Numbered from the stretch's first letter, positions 16,819-26,731 are shown. The stretch is 34,996 bases of DNA from Arthrobacter sp. PsM3 (GCF_030433895.1 NZ_JARUXE010000042.1:1-34996); one strand, 5' to 3'. Numbers and translations are program-made. The notes: generated by a model not told the origin, from the sequence alone.

Positions 16819-16822
<4 letters not shown>
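15848..16822 (+). CDS. Amino acid ABC transporter permease (HisM/GlnP type)
   Basis: A 324-aa inner membrane permease with about five to six hydrophobic segments. The ABC-2-independent EAA loop that contacts the ATPase is clear: EEAAEALGMGKTKIMWRIILPQ near residue 190, followed by NETIGMLKTTSLVLAV. A single permease gene implies a homodimer. The ATG at 15848 has AGGTG five bases upstream. A TTG overlapping the upstream stop (15809) would add 13 residues and cannot be excluded. The last 45 residues are Ala/Pro-rich and cytoplasmic. The stop overlaps the next gene's ATG. Confidence 0.93.
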
Positions 16823-17595
<773 letters not shown>

Positions 17596-17621
17596 TTCCG
17601 GTACCCCGCGCCGCTTTCGGG

Positions 17622-17660
17622 CAGCCGCTACGTGGTTCCACGTGGCGGCTGTCCTCTTTC
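17622..17660 (+). terminator. Rho-independent-like terminator of the ABC operon
   Basis: CAGCCGCTACGTGG (17622-17635) pairs with CCACGTGGCGGCTG (17638-17651) over 14 bp with one G-T pair and a 2-base loop. The pyrimidine tail TCCTCTTTC follows. Confidence 0.75.
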
Positions 17661-17662
17661 GT

Positions 17663-17739
17663 GGCGGATTCCGTCCGGCGATGCGCAAAAGCCCCGGCGC
17701 TACCGGAATTCGGTGGCACCGGGGCTTTTCCGTGTCATG
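17663..17739. repeat. 77-bp repeat family B, copy 1
   Basis: It aligns without gaps to 19176-19252, with about 62 of 77 positions identical. The shared core is GCTACCGGAATTCGG. This copy holds a strong stem (AAAAGCCCCGG with CCGGGGCTTTT, 17687-17729) that could terminate transcription in both directions. The rest of the intergenic stretch to 17923 shows no gene. Confidence 0.8.
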
Positions 17740-17923
17740 CGGCAGGTTCCGCTTCGCCGTCCCCGCCACCGCCACCGCGAGCCTTGACCGCGCAATACGA
17801 CGGGCACAGACTGGCACTGGCCGAGGCCGTGGGTCGGAGGATGTGTGCTGCCGGTACTTCCTGATCGCGGACGGGGTCGCCGGTTCCGCTCCTGAGTTCT
17901 GATGCACCCAAGTAGGCGGGTGA

Positions 17924-19105
17924 ATGTGGATGATACCGATGCTTACGCTCGCATTTGCGGTGCTGCTGGTGTTGGGTGTTCTCATCTCCGAGCGGGCCAG
18001 TCGAACGGTTCTTTCCACTGCGGTGCTGTTCCTTCTCGGCGGCTTTGTCCTAGGCCAGGGCGTACTCGGAGTTGTCCCAATAACTCCCGCCGATCCTGTA
18101 GTCGGGGTTTTGGCCCAACTCGCTCTGTTCTCGGTCCTGTATACCGACGGCATGAAAGTGGGGTTGTCCGACATTCGCAGGGCGTGGCGTTTGCCCGGCC
18201 GGGCACTGCTGCTGGGGCTGCCGCTGACACTTCTTCTCACCGCACTGCTGGCCCATTACGTTGTGGGCCTCCCCTGGCTTCAGTGCTTCTTGCTTGGTGC
18301 TGTGCTGGCACCGACTGACCCGGTGTTCGCGGCCGCCATTGTGGGGCGCAAGGAAGTGCCGGGGCGCCTGCGCCACCTCCTCAATGTTGAGTCCGGGCTC
18401 AACGACGGACTGGCCCTGCCCGTAGTTCTTGTACTACTGGCCCTCGGTGGCGGGACCGATGTCGGCCTTGGGGTGTTAACCGAAGAAATCGTCCTGGGTC
18501 TGCTTATCGGTGTCTTGGTCCCGCTGATCGTCATCTGGCTGGAGCGGCTTCCCTTTTTGATGGCAACCAAAGGACTGCAACCGCTGGTGGCCGTATCCAT
18601 TGGCCTGCTCGTACTTGCCATCTGCCTGGTGACCGGGGCCAACCTCTTCCTGGCTGCGTTCGCGGCCGGCATCACGGTGGCCACGGAAGGACCTGGCTTC
18701 CGGGAAGAATTCGAACAGTTCGGGGAGCTGGTGTCCGAACTGCTGAAGCTGGCGGCCATCCTGGTCTTTGGCGCCCTCATCACTCCCGAGTTCCTCTTCG
18801 GCGAGATCGCGTGGACGGGGTGGGTATTCGCCATCCTGGCCATCATCGTGGCGAGGCCATTGGCTCTGCTGGTTTCGTTCCTCGGTACCCGGCTGCCCGT
18901 CAAGGAGCAACTCGCGGCGATGTGGTTCGGTCCGAAGGGGTTCGCCTCCGTGGTCTACGGGCTGCTCGTCCTCGAATCAGGGATCGAACACTCCGATGAG
19001 CTTTTTCATCTGGTGGCCTTGGTCATTACGCTGTCCATCCTTGCCCATTCCTCGACTGATGTCCTTGTCGCGAAGCAATTCCAGGGCAGCCGTCCCGAGC
19101 CGTAG
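17924..19105 (+). CDS. CPA1/NhaP-type cation:proton antiporter
   Basis: A 393-aa protein with about twelve hydrophobic segments and the Na+/H+ exchanger fold. Diagnostic blocks are GAVLAPTDPVFAAAIV in the middle of the first half and RLRHLLNVESGLNDGLALP, which holds the Asn-Asp pair typical of electroneutral CPA1 exchangers. A later MWFGPKGFASVVYGLLVLE supplies the conserved basic residue region. There is no long cytoplasmic C-terminal regulatory tail; the protein ends soon after the last membrane segment. The ion (Na+, K+ or Li+) cannot be told. ATG 17924 follows GTAGGCGGGTG, a good ribosome binding site. Local GC is a little lower than in the core genes. The gene stands alone between two copies of repeat family B, a hint of a mobile cassette or a recombination-prone site. 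Confidence 0.9.
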   Translation: MWMIPMLTLAFAVLLVLGVLISERASRTVLSTAVLFLLGGFVLGQGVLGVVPITPADPVVGVLAQLALFSVLYTDGMKVGLSDIRRAWRLPGRALLLGLPLTLLLTALLAHYVVGLPWLQCFLLGAVLAPTDPVFAAAIVGRKEVPGRLRHLLNVESGLNDGLALPVVLVLLALGGGTDVGLGVLTEEIVLGLLIGVLVPLIVIWLERLPFLMATKGLQPLVAVSIGLLVLAICLVTGANLFLAAFAAGITVATEGPGFREEFEQFGELVSELLKLAAILVFGALITPEFLFGEIAWTGWVFAILAIIVARPLALLVSFLGTRLPVKEQLAAMWFGPKGFASVVYGLLVLESGIEHSDELFHLVALVITLSILAHSSTDVLVAKQFQGSRPEP

Positions 19106-19175
19106 GTAACCAATCCGCCCCGGCTCTGGCTCCCTCCCGGCTCGTAACCCGCAGTGCGCTCCCTGTTTGATGTGC

Positions 19176-19252
19176 GGCGGATTTCGCCTGGCGATGCGCT
19201 TAAGCGCCGTCGCTACCGGAATTCGGCAGCGTCTGGGCTTTTTTGCGTCATG
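19176..19252. repeat. 77-bp repeat family B, copy 2
   Basis: Same orientation as the copy at 17663. It ends in a stem followed by GGGCTTTTTT, so it may terminate the antiporter transcript. It lies 20 bp from the stop codon of the converging AbiEi-like gene. Confidence 0.8.
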
Positions 19253-19272
19253 TGCGAAATTGAGCACCGCTG

Positions 19273-20226
19273 TCACTGCGCGGAGCGTGCACGACGGCGG
19301 GGCACGCCCGCCGCTGCCAGCTTCCTTTCGAGTTGTCCCGCTGCCATCAGATCGGCCCAAACCCAGCGAACCATGCCGTTTCCCAGTGCCCGGACCCGGT
19401 TCTCCCTCTCTTTTTCGTCAACGACGGTCTGCGAGACGGTCCGGCCCTTCAGGTATTCGGGCTTGACGTACTTTTCGGTGCCGTCAAATTCGCCGGCCAC
19501 CCGCACCCTGTCCCAGTAGTAGTCCGTGTAGCCCACGAGTCCGGAATCGTCGCGAAATTCCGCCTGGAGTTCCGGCGCTTGGAACCCTGCCACCCACATG
19601 AGTGCCCGACTGTATGACTCCCCCGCAGAACCCGATCGAGGATCGGCAAACTCCACCGCGGCCCGGACCCGCCGCGCGGCGGCGGCGGTGTAATTGCCCT
19701 CAATTCCAGCCAGAAGGAGTTCCTTCGTGAGGGCCGGCAGCCGCTGTTCAGTGTCAGGTTTCAGCACGTGGTCCACGGGCACCACGGCTTCGGCGAAGGG
19801 CGTGAAGGCCGCGAGATCCAGCACGGTGCGAATTCTCCCGGTCACCAAAATCCCCTCCCGCCGCACGCACTTCAGCCCCGCCGGAGGAGCGTAGTGTCGC
19901 AGCACCCCTGCCCGGGACCGTCCGCCGTCGTTCTGAAGGGTCAGGGCATGGATGGGGTGACGGAGCCCGATTGTCGGAATTCTCCAGACAGAGGCAGCGG
20001 AATGCCGGGCAAAGATCGTCCGGGCAACAAAGGTCTCCGCGGCGGCACCGACGCGGACCCGGTACTGGTCCCAAGGTGTCAGGGCTCGCCAGACGCCGCC
20101 GTCGACGTAGACACCCTGCCGCAACCGCACCAGCGCGCCCGAACGGCAGCGCCGCGCCAACTCCTTGGCAGTCAGCCCATGCTGGATGTGCTCGCGGGTG
20201 AGGATCAACCTCGGCAGTTCGGTCAT
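19273..20226 (-). CDS. AbiEi-like/DUF559-type protein, second copy in window
   Basis: A 317-aa protein with the same layout as the one at 7960: an N-terminal winged-helix-like part (LTAKELARRCRSGALVRLRQGVYV), a middle region with RIRTVLDLAAFTPFAEAVVPVDHVL, and a C-terminal nuclease-like part (YTDYYWDRVRVAGEFDGTEKYV, then VVDEKERENRVRALG and RWVWADL). The E-F-D-G..K pattern fits the acidic/lysine active site of that fold. Function is unknown; solitary AbiEi-like genes of this kind are frequent in actinobacteria, and no partner toxin is adjacent. ATG 20226 is preferred for its alignment to the usual N-terminus; an ATG at 20262 and a longer frame to 20286 exist. The two copies are clearly diverged in sequence, so they are not a recent duplication. 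Confidence 0.72.
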   Translation of the reverse strand: MTELPRLILTREHIQHGLTAKELARRCRSGALVRLRQGVYVDGGVWRALTPWDQYRVRVGAAAETFVARTIFARHSAASVWRIPTIGLRHPIHALTLQNDGGRSRAGVLRHYAPPAGLKCVRREGILVTGRIRTVLDLAAFTPFAEAVVPVDHVLKPDTEQRLPALTKELLLAGIEGNYTAAAARRVRAAVEFADPRSGSAGESYSRALMWVAGFQAPELQAEFRDDSGLVGYTDYYWDRVRVAGEFDGTEKYVKPEYLKGRTVSQTVVDEKERENRVRALGNGMVRWVWADLMAAGQLERKLAAAGVPRRRARSAQ

Positions 20227-20357
20227 GCCACGAAGATCCCATCCCGTCAGCGGCCACACCATGCCGCGGCACAGCCATGTGGACAACTGATACGCTTCCC
20301 GTCATTCGCGGCGCATCGCGTTCGTCGATGCGGTTCGCGTTCGTCGATGCGCTTCCT

Positions 20358-20803
20358 GGTGTGCGCGGCGCAAAAGCCCTGACGCGGCGGGCATTCGGGC
20401 GCGCAGGGTATATGGCGAGTCACCAAGCTGGCAGCGCATCGCCGGGCACGTCGCGAGTCGCTGGACCCGAAGCGCGTCGCAGGCCCCGTAGCGTGCCGCG
20501 TCCGGCCCTGGGCGCCCGTAACTTCTCGTCGTGCGACGCGGCTCCCGGTGTGCGCGGCGCAAAAGCCCTGACGCGGCGGGTATTCGGGCGCGCAGGGTAT
20601 ATGGCGGGTCACCAAGCTGGCAGCGCATCGCCGGGCACGTCGCGAGTCGCTGGACCCGAAGCGCGTCGCAGGCCCCGTAGCGTGCCCCGTCCGGCCCTGG
20701 GCGCCCGTTACTTCTCGTCGTGCGACGCGGCTCCCGGTGTGCGCGGCGCAAAAGCCCTGACGCGGCGGGTATTCGGGCGCGCAGGGTATTTGGCGAGTCA
20801 CCA
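20358..20803. repeat. 189-bp tandem repeat, 2.4 copies
   Basis: Units begin with GGTGTGCGCGGCGCAAAAG at 20358, 20547 and 20736; the third stops near 20803. Units 1 and 2 differ at only a handful of positions. 189 bp is exactly 63 codons, so open frames on both strands run through the whole array, but neither has a ribosome binding site or a recognisable product. Just upstream (20313-20350) an 18-bp unit GCGTTCGTCGATGCGSTT occurs twice. The stretch 20227-20887 holds no credible gene. Confidence 0.9.
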
Positions 20804-20887
20804 GTCGCGAAGCGTGTCGCGGGTGGCTGCCGGTGATTCCGGATCCGCGTCGCCCTCGTCCGAAACCGCAGCGGAAGCGCGCCGCGC

Positions 20888-22735
20888 CTACTCCGCCGCG
20901 AGCACCCCGGCCACGGCGGAGCCCACTGCGGCGCGGATGCGTGCGTGCAGTTCCCGCAGCCCGTGCCGGTCCGTGCGCACCTCGAGGATGCTGCGCCCCT
21001 CCACCGGACGGGACAGCGCCGCGGCGAGCTCCGCCGTCGTGCTGACCGAGCGGTGCGCGATGCCGTAGGCCGCCGCGAGTGCCGCGAGGTCCACGCTGTG
21101 CGGGGTGCCGAAGAGGCGTTCGACGGCGGTCCCGTAGCGGCCCGCGGCCTCGACCGCGCCGTGTTCGAGCAGCCCGAAGATGGCACCGCCGGCGTCGTTG
21201 AGGACCACGATCCGCAGGTTGGGCTCCTCTTCCCCGGCGCCGAGCAGCAGGCCGCCGGCGTCGTGCAGGAAGGTGACGTCGCCCAGCAGCACCGTGGTTT
21301 CTTGCCGGCCGCCCAGCGCGATTCCGGTGGCCGTGGCCAGGGTCCCGTCGATGCCGGCTAGGCCGCGGTTGGCGAAGACCGTTGCGCCCGGCTCGGCGGC
21401 AGGCGCGCCGGCGAGGTCGACGTCCCGGATGCCGTTGGAGGAGCCGAGCACGAGCTGGCCGCGGGTGTGCTCCCAGACCAGGGCGCCGACGGCGGGCCCG
21501 GTGGCCGCGGCGGGCCCGGTGGCCGCGGCGGGCCCGGTGGCCGCGGAGCCGGACAGGGCCAGGTCGAGGGCGTGCTGCGCGGCGGCCCCGGCCAGGAGCC
21601 AGGCATCCAGCCAGGCCGCGGAGCCCCGGCCGGCGAAGTCGGCGAGGTCCGCCAGGTTGTGGAGCGGCAGTTCGGTGCGGCGGCCGGGCTCGTACCAGGC
21701 CACGGGAACCGGCTGGTACAGGGCGGAGGGGACGTCGGCGCGGGCCAGCAGGGCGCTCACCGGCCGGGAGAGTGTGGGCCGGCCGAACAGCACCACACGC
21801 TCGATCGGCTGGGCGGACTCCGGGCCGAAGTCGGCGAGCAGGAGCCGGTAGGGCCCCACCGCGTTGGGCCCGAACCGGGCGTTGGAGGACGGCTCGGCGA
21901 GCAGCGGCAGCCCGTGGGCACGGGCGAAGGCTTCGGCGACCGGGCCGGCGTCGTGCCCGGCCAGCACCACGGTGCGACGTTCCGGCAGGGCCTCGGAGGC
22001 CGGCGGGAAATCCAGGGCCAGCGGGCCGCGGGGCGCACGGTACACCCGGCGGCCGGACTCGGGCGGGAGCCTGTCACCCGGGGCGGGAACCAGCGGGTCG
22101 CGGAAGGCCAGATTGAGCTGGACGGGCCCGGGCGGGGTGTCCTCGAACGCCCCGGTGGCGGCGCTGAGCGCGGTCTCGACGGCGCGCCGCGGGTCGCGGC
22201 CGGCGGGCACATCGGCGGCGAAACGGACATGCTCACCGAACAGATCCAGCTGCATGGTGGTCTGGTTGGCGCCGGTCCCGCGCAGTTCCTCGGGGCGGTC
22301 GGCCGAGATCACCACGATCGGGACGGCAGCGTGGTTGGCCTCCATCACGGCCGGCAGGAGATTGCCGACGGCGGTCCCGGAGGTGGTCAGGACGGCGGCG
22401 GGCGCCCCGGTGGCCAGGGCCAGGCCCAGGGCGGTGAAGCCGGCGTCGCGCTCATCGATCCGGACCAGCAACTCGACCCGTCCCGCGGCGTCGGCCTCGG
22501 CCAGGGCATAGGCCATCGGGGCGGACCGGGAGCCGGGTGCCACCACCACGTAGCGGACCCCTTCCAGCAGCAGGGCGGCGACGGCGATCCGTGCGGCGTC
22601 GAGCGCGGTCAGCCCGTCCCCGTCCGGCGCACCCGACGCCGGCACGCCCGATCGGGCGCCTTCCGTCCCCGTGCCCTCCGCGTCCGGGCCGTCAGCCTCG
22701 GGGCCCTCAGGGTACGTGCCTCGCCGGGAGCTCAC
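20888..22735 (-). CDS. menD: SEPHCHC synthase MenD
   Basis: It is the thiamine diphosphate enzyme that joins isochorismate and 2-oxoglutarate to give SEPHCHC in menaquinone synthesis. The 615-aa protein has the expected blocks: VVAPGSRSAPMAYALAEA, RIDERDAGFTALGLALATG with the cofactor-activating Glu, TTSGTAVGNLLPAVMEA, SADRPEELRGTGANQTTMQ, and the C-terminal ThDP part with NRGLAGIDGTLATATGIAL and LLGDVTFLHDAGGLLLG then NDAGGAIFGLLEHG. GTG at 22735 overlaps the argS stop (GTGA). About 40 low-complexity residues precede the conserved start. An in-frame 18-bp repeat (21481-21545) adds tandem ATGPAA units near residue 400. Cotranscription with argS is likely. Confidence 0.95.
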   Translation of the reverse strand: MSSRRGTYPEGPEADGPDAEGTGTEGARSGVPASGAPDGDGLTALDAARIAVAALLLEGVRYVVVAPGSRSAPMAYALAEADAAGRVELLVRIDERDAGFTALGLALATGAPAAVLTTSGTAVGNLLPAVMEANHAAVPIVVISADRPEELRGTGANQTTMQLDLFGEHVRFAADVPAGRDPRRAVETALSAATGAFEDTPPGPVQLNLAFRDPLVPAPGDRLPPESGRRVYRAPRGPLALDFPPASEALPERRTVVLAGHDAGPVAEAFARAHGLPLLAEPSSNARFGPNAVGPYRLLLADFGPESAQPIERVVLFGRPTLSRPVSALLARADVPSALYQPVPVAWYEPGRRTELPLHNLADLADFAGRGSAAWLDAWLLAGAAAQHALDLALSGSAATGPAAATGPAAATGPAVGALVWEHTRGQLVLGSSNGIRDVDLAGAPAAEPGATVFANRGLAGIDGTLATATGIALGGRQETTVLLGDVTFLHDAGGLLLGAGEEEPNLRIVVLNDAGGAIFGLLEHGAVEAAGRYGTAVERLFGTPHSVDLAALAAAYGIAHRSVSTTAELAAALSRPVEGRSILEVRTDRHGLRELHARIRAAVGSAVAGVLAAE

Positions 22736-24528
22736 ATGTTCTCCGGCGTCTCGATGCCGAGCAGGTCCAGGCCCTCGGACAGCCGGCGCAGCACCAGCGC
22801 GCACAGGTCGAGCCGCGATTCCCGGACCGAGTCCTCGGATTTCAGCACCGGGCACTGGTCGTAGAAGGTCGTGAACAGCTGGGCGAGTTCGAACAGGTAC
22901 GTGCACAGCCGGTGCGGCTCCAGCGACTCGCGCACCTTGTGCAGCGTCGCGCCGAATTCGAGCAGGTGCAGGGCCAGCGCGCGTTCTGCGGGCTCGACGA
23001 CGGCGATCGGCGTCGCCGGCGTGCCGCCGTCGCTGTCGGTCCCGGCCGTCTCAATTCCGGCGGCTTCGAGGGCGGTGTACCGCTCCAGTACGCCGGCCTT
23101 GCGCAAAATGGAGCGGATCCGGGCGGCGGCGTACTGCACGTAAGGCCCCGTGTTCCCGCTCAGGGCCAGCATCCGGTCGAAGTCGAAGACGTATTCGGTG
23201 TCGTGCCCCACGGAGAGGTCGGCGTACTTGACCGCGCCGATGCCCACCTGCCGGGCGGTCACGGCGCGTTCGGACTCGGTGAGCTCGGGCCGGCTGGCGT
23301 CGATGACGGCGCGGGCGCGGTCCACGGCCTCCTCCAGCAGGGCCATCAGCTTGACCGGGGCGCCGGAGCGGGACTTCAGGATCTTCCCGTCCTCCCCCAG
23401 CACGTTGCCGATCTGCACGTGCACGGCCTCGACCGTGTCCGGCAGCCAGCCGGCGTCGCGGGCCGTGGCCATGACCATGCGCAGGTGCATGTTCTGCGGG
23501 GCGCCCACAACGTACAGGACGCGGTTGGCCTCAAGCTCGCGGACCCGGTAGCGGATGGTGGCGAGGTCCGTCGTGCCGTAACCGTAGCCGCCGTCGGACT
23601 TGCGGATGATCAGCGGCATCGGCTGGCCGTCGCGGCCGCTGAAGCCGGCCGGGAAGGTGCACAGGGCGCCGTCGCTGATGCGGGCGAGGCCGCGCTCCTC
23701 GAGTTCCTGGCACAGCTGTGCCAGATGGGCGTCGTAGGAGCTTTCGCCGGCGATGTGGTCATCGGTCAGGCTGATGCCCAGCACCGAGTAGATGGCATTG
23801 AAGTAGCGTTTGGACTGGGCGACGAGCCGCTGCCAGACCGCGAAGGTTTCCTGGTCGCCGCTCTGCAGCGCCACCACCCGTTGCCGTGCGCGGGTGGCGA
23901 AGCCGTCCTCGTCGGTGGCGGAGGCGTCGAACTTGGCGCGGGCGGCCTGGTAGAAGGCGCTGGGGTCATCGACCAGCAGCGCCGCCTCCGGGGAGTCCTC
24001 GCCGATTTCCAGCCAGTGCTCGATCAGCATGCCGAACGGGGTCCCCCAGTCGCCGATGTGGTTCTGCCGGATGACGGTGTCACCGAGCGATTCGAGGACC
24101 TTGACGATGCTGTCGCCCACCACCGTGGTGCGCAGGTGCCCGACGTGCATTTCCTTGGCGACGTTCGGGGAGGAATAGTCGACGACGACGCGCTGGGCGT
24201 CCGCCGCCGGCACGCCCGGGGTGCCGTGGGACTCGGTGTTGAGCAGCTCCTCGATCCAGGTCCCGTCGAAGGTGAGGTTGATGAAGCCGGGTCCGGAGAT
24301 CTCGACCCCGGTGCAGATCCCGTCCAGGTCCAGGGCCTCGACAATCCGGGCGGCGGCGTCCCGCGGCGGCAGCCCGACCTTCTTGGCCAGTGCCATGGCG
24401 GCGTTGATCTGGATGTCCGCGAACTGCGAGGGCCGGACCACGGGATCGGTCTCGCGGAACTCTTCGCCGAACGCGCTGGCAATTGCTGCCTGGACTCTGG
24501 GGACAACCATTTCGGCGGGATTATTCAC
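22732..24528 (-). CDS. argS: Arginyl-tRNA synthetase
   Basis: It charges tRNA-Arg. The 598-aa class I synthetase shows an N-terminal Add1-like domain, the HIGH-like motif HVGHLRTT within SSPNVAKEMHVGHLRTTVVGDS (about residue 140), IGDWGTPFGMLIEHW, DLATIRYRV, YVVGAPQNMHL, the KMSKS-equivalent GKILKSRSG and a C-terminal DALR anticodon domain ending LGIETPENM. GTG at 24528 is favoured because GATAAT lies nine bases before it, which suits a leaderless mRNA; ATG at 24510 is the alternative. Residues around 480-505 (TAGTDSDGGTPATP) form a small insert. menD follows with a 4-nt overlap. Confidence 0.96.
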   Translation of the reverse strand: MNNPAEMVVPRVQAAIASAFGEEFRETDPVVRPSQFADIQINAAMALAKKVGLPPRDAAARIVEALDLDGICTGVEISGPGFINLTFDGTWIEELLNTESHGTPGVPAADAQRVVVDYSSPNVAKEMHVGHLRTTVVGDSIVKVLESLGDTVIRQNHIGDWGTPFGMLIEHWLEIGEDSPEAALLVDDPSAFYQAARAKFDASATDEDGFATRARQRVVALQSGDQETFAVWQRLVAQSKRYFNAIYSVLGISLTDDHIAGESSYDAHLAQLCQELEERGLARISDGALCTFPAGFSGRDGQPMPLIIRKSDGGYGYGTTDLATIRYRVRELEANRVLYVVGAPQNMHLRMVMATARDAGWLPDTVEAVHVQIGNVLGEDGKILKSRSGAPVKLMALLEEAVDRARAVIDASRPELTESERAVTARQVGIGAVKYADLSVGHDTEYVFDFDRMLALSGNTGPYVQYAAARIRSILRKAGVLERYTALEAAGIETAGTDSDGGTPATPIAVVEPAERALALHLLEFGATLHKVRESLEPHRLCTYLFELAQLFTTFYDQCPVLKSEDSVRESRLDLCALVLRRLSEGLDLLGIETPENM

Positions 24529-24537
24529 ACTGTTCAA

Positions 24538-24543
24538 ATTATC
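24538..24543 (-). promoter_or_regulatory. Candidate -10 of argS-menD
   Basis: GATAAT on the minus strand, nine bases before the GTG at 24528, in a local AT-rich pocket. No clear -35 is seen in the GC-rich sequence upstream. Confidence 0.5.
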
Positions 24544-24586
24544 AGTTCCGCCCCGCCCCGGGCTCCCCCGCCCCTCCGCCCCACGA

Positions 24587-24653
24587 AACAACGCGGGGTC
24601 AGATTCCGCCCATAACGGCCCCCAACATGGGCCGGATGTGACCCCGCGTTGCT
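24587..24653. repeat. 67-bp palindromic element family C, copy 1
   Basis: Left arm AACAACGCGGGGTC (24587-24600) and right arm GACCCCGCGTTGCT (24640-24653). The interior includes CCCAACATGGGCCGGAT, which recurs in copy 2. It lies between argS and the multicopper oxidase stop codon. Confidence 0.88.
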
Positions 24654-24745
24654 ATGAGAGGGACCCCGGGCTGTGAGAAGCCACACCTGCGGGACGGTCC
24701 GGGGAGGGTTTCCCCGTTGACGCACGTCACCCCGGCGGCGCGCGG

Positions 24746-26500
24746 CTAGGCGGTGATGACGTAGCGCTGCATCATGTCGTTGTCCTCATGCTCGAGGATG
24801 TGGCAGTGCCATACGTAGCGCCCGGTGAACGAGGCCTGGAAGGCGGTCACGGAGCCGCCCGCGTTGGCGCCGAAGGGCACAACGATCCGGGTGACCTCCC
24901 CCGGCATGGCCACGACGGTGTCCTTCCACCCCCGTTCATTGGCGGGGGGTGCCTGCGGGGCGCCCTGCAGGAACGCGGCCGCGGGCGGGGGGAACGAGCC
25001 GGTGTTGGGCGCCAAAGGTTGCGGCCCGTAATTTGCGGCCAGGTAGCGCGCCGAGTCGAACTTCTGCCTGTTGAGCACCTGGAACTGGGTGAAGTGCAGG
25101 TGGATAGGGTGGGCGTCGACGGTGGTGTTGACCAGCTCCCACTGTTCAAGGGTGTTCGTGCCGACTGTTGTGGTCGCTCCCGCGACGTCAAAGTTCCTGT
25201 TATTCAGCAGCACCATGAGCGGAGAGCCCAACGCGTTGAGGTTTTCGACCAGCGTCATGGTTCGGACCGCCGTAACAGGCCGGGCCGTGGTGGCCAGCGG
25301 AGTGATGGGCGCGGCGCGGAGAGTTGCAGGCAGCGGTGCTGTCCACCCGGTTGCACTTGTCACCGTGAACTGCATGATCTGTGGAAGGGGCGAGCCGCCC
25401 CGCTTGACCGCGCGCGGACCCCCAGGGAACGGCACGCGGGCGTTGTTAGTGAGAAGGACCTTGGCGCCTGGCTTCAGTCCGGCGAAGTCGATCACGACGT
25501 CGGCCCGTTCACCCGGGCCGAGCAACAGTGTGTTGAGGGGAACGGGAGCATTCAGCAGGCCACCATCCGAGCCGATCTGGAAGAACCTGTTGGCAGGGCC
25601 GGCGGACTTGAGGCTGAGATTGTAGAACCGGGCATTCGACCCGTTGTATACGCGGAACCGGTACTTGCCCCGGTCGACGTTGAGGTTCGGCCACGCCTTG
25701 CCGTTGACCGTTGCGACGTCGCCGAAGAATTCGGGCGCCCATGGCCGGCCAGTTGTCCCAGGATTGGCGTTGGCCGGGTAGAAGAAGGTGCCGTCGCTGT
25801 TGAACATACGATCCTGGATTACCAGCGGCTGCTCGAACGGGGCAGGGGGCAGGCCCGTGGTGCCGTCGCCGGGGTCATCGCCGTTGCGAACCACATAACC
25901 GCCGGCAAGTCCCGCGAACACGTTCAGCCGGGTGATCCCCAGGGCGTGGTCGTGATACCAGAGGCCGGCGGCCTCCTGCGTGTTCCCGTAGTGGTAGGTC
26001 TTCGATGCGCCATTTGCGAAGGTGTCGGTTGGGTCGCCGTCGTTGCCCGGGCTGGTGTTCCCACCGTGCAGGTGTACGGAGGCTCTTGGGGCGGTGGCGT
26101 CGGCGGCAACGGCGCCGTCGACGCCGTAGTCGATGGCGGAAGCCAGCGGGTGCGCGCCGAGACTATTTACCACTGTCAGGTCGAACGGAACACCCTGCTT
26201 CGCCACGATGACGGGGCCGAGGTAGTTCTGCGAGACGGTACCGCCCCGGTAGGCAAACGTCGGTGTCGCAGTCATCGCACTGTGGAATTGATGAGTTGCA
26301 TTGACCATCTCGATGGTTGCGCTGCCGCCGCCCGTGGCATCAATGACGCCCAGTTCCGCCAGCGTCGGCAGTTGCTCGGTGAAGGGGGTCACCCCCGCTG
26401 GAACGGCCGCAGAGGCTGTGGACGTGATGACCGGCGCCAATATCAATCCTGCGCCGGCCGCCGCGCCAGCCTCGAACAGAGTTCGTCTTGAAATTTCCAT
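24746..26500 (-). CDS. Tat-exported multicopper oxidase (CotA/bilirubin oxidase-like)
   Basis: A 584-aa exported oxidase. The N-terminus MEISRRTLFEAGAAAGAGLI is a twin-arginine signal peptide with RR at residues 5-6 followed by a hydrophobic run and an ATSA-type cleavage region. All four copper-ligand blocks are present: HLHGG, WYHDHALG, HPIHLHFTQFQVL and WHCHILEHEDNDMM, the last with the type 1 Cys and an axial Met. The layout (three cupredoxin domains, no Met-rich insert of CueO type) resembles spore-coat CotA, bilirubin oxidase and phenoxazinone synthase, so substrates could be phenols, bilirubin-like compounds or metals; none can be fixed. ATG 26500 is chosen because GGGGGAG lies eight bases upstream; GTG 26509 would add three residues. 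The gene is alone and bracketed by the two copies of repeat family C. Confidence 0.92.
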   Translation of the reverse strand: MEISRRTLFEAGAAAGAGLILAPVITSTASAAVPAGVTPFTEQLPTLAELGVIDATGGGSATIEMVNATHQFHSAMTATPTFAYRGGTVSQNYLGPVIVAKQGVPFDLTVVNSLGAHPLASAIDYGVDGAVAADATAPRASVHLHGGNTSPGNDGDPTDTFANGASKTYHYGNTQEAAGLWYHDHALGITRLNVFAGLAGGYVVRNGDDPGDGTTGLPPAPFEQPLVIQDRMFNSDGTFFYPANANPGTTGRPWAPEFFGDVATVNGKAWPNLNVDRGKYRFRVYNGSNARFYNLSLKSAGPANRFFQIGSDGGLLNAPVPLNTLLLGPGERADVVIDFAGLKPGAKVLLTNNARVPFPGGPRAVKRGGSPLPQIMQFTVTSATGWTAPLPATLRAAPITPLATTARPVTAVRTMTLVENLNALGSPLMVLLNNRNFDVAGATTTVGTNTLEQWELVNTTVDAHPIHLHFTQFQVLNRQKFDSARYLAANYGPQPLAPNTGSFPPPAAAFLQGAPQAPPANERGWKDTVVAMPGEVTRIVVPFGANAGGSVTAFQASFTGRYVWHCHILEHEDNDMMQRYVITA

Positions 26501-26661
26501 ATCAGACACTCCCCCACCTAGTCCTCATACCTGAATGAGTCGAAGGTTACGGACAGAACCGCGTTGCCGCAGGAGTAGCATTCACGCGTGTTTGGACAGA
26601 CCCACACTTGGTTCGTCTCCGGAAATCACCTGCGGGCCACCACACCCCAGTCGTCCCAAGA

Positions 26662-26728
26662 AGCAACGCGGGGTCAGATATCGCCCGTCCCGGGCCCCAA
26701 CATGGGCCGGATCTGACCCCGCGTTGCT
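26662..26728. repeat. 67-bp palindromic element family C, copy 2
   Basis: AGCAACGCGGGGTCAGAT (26662-26679) and ATCTGACCCCGCGTTGCT (26711-26728) are perfect 18-bp inverted arms. Length and interior match copy 1. It starts three bases after the phoX stop codon on the minus strand, so it could also act as the phoX terminator. The remaining stretch 26510-26661 shows no gene and no clear promoter for the oxidase. Confidence 0.9.
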
Positions 26729-26731
26729 GGG

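Noticed and set aside
20277..21068. A 263-codon plus-strand frame across the 189-bp array
   Set aside because: The frame is kept open only because 189 is a multiple of three; it runs antisense into the menD end and lacks a start signal.
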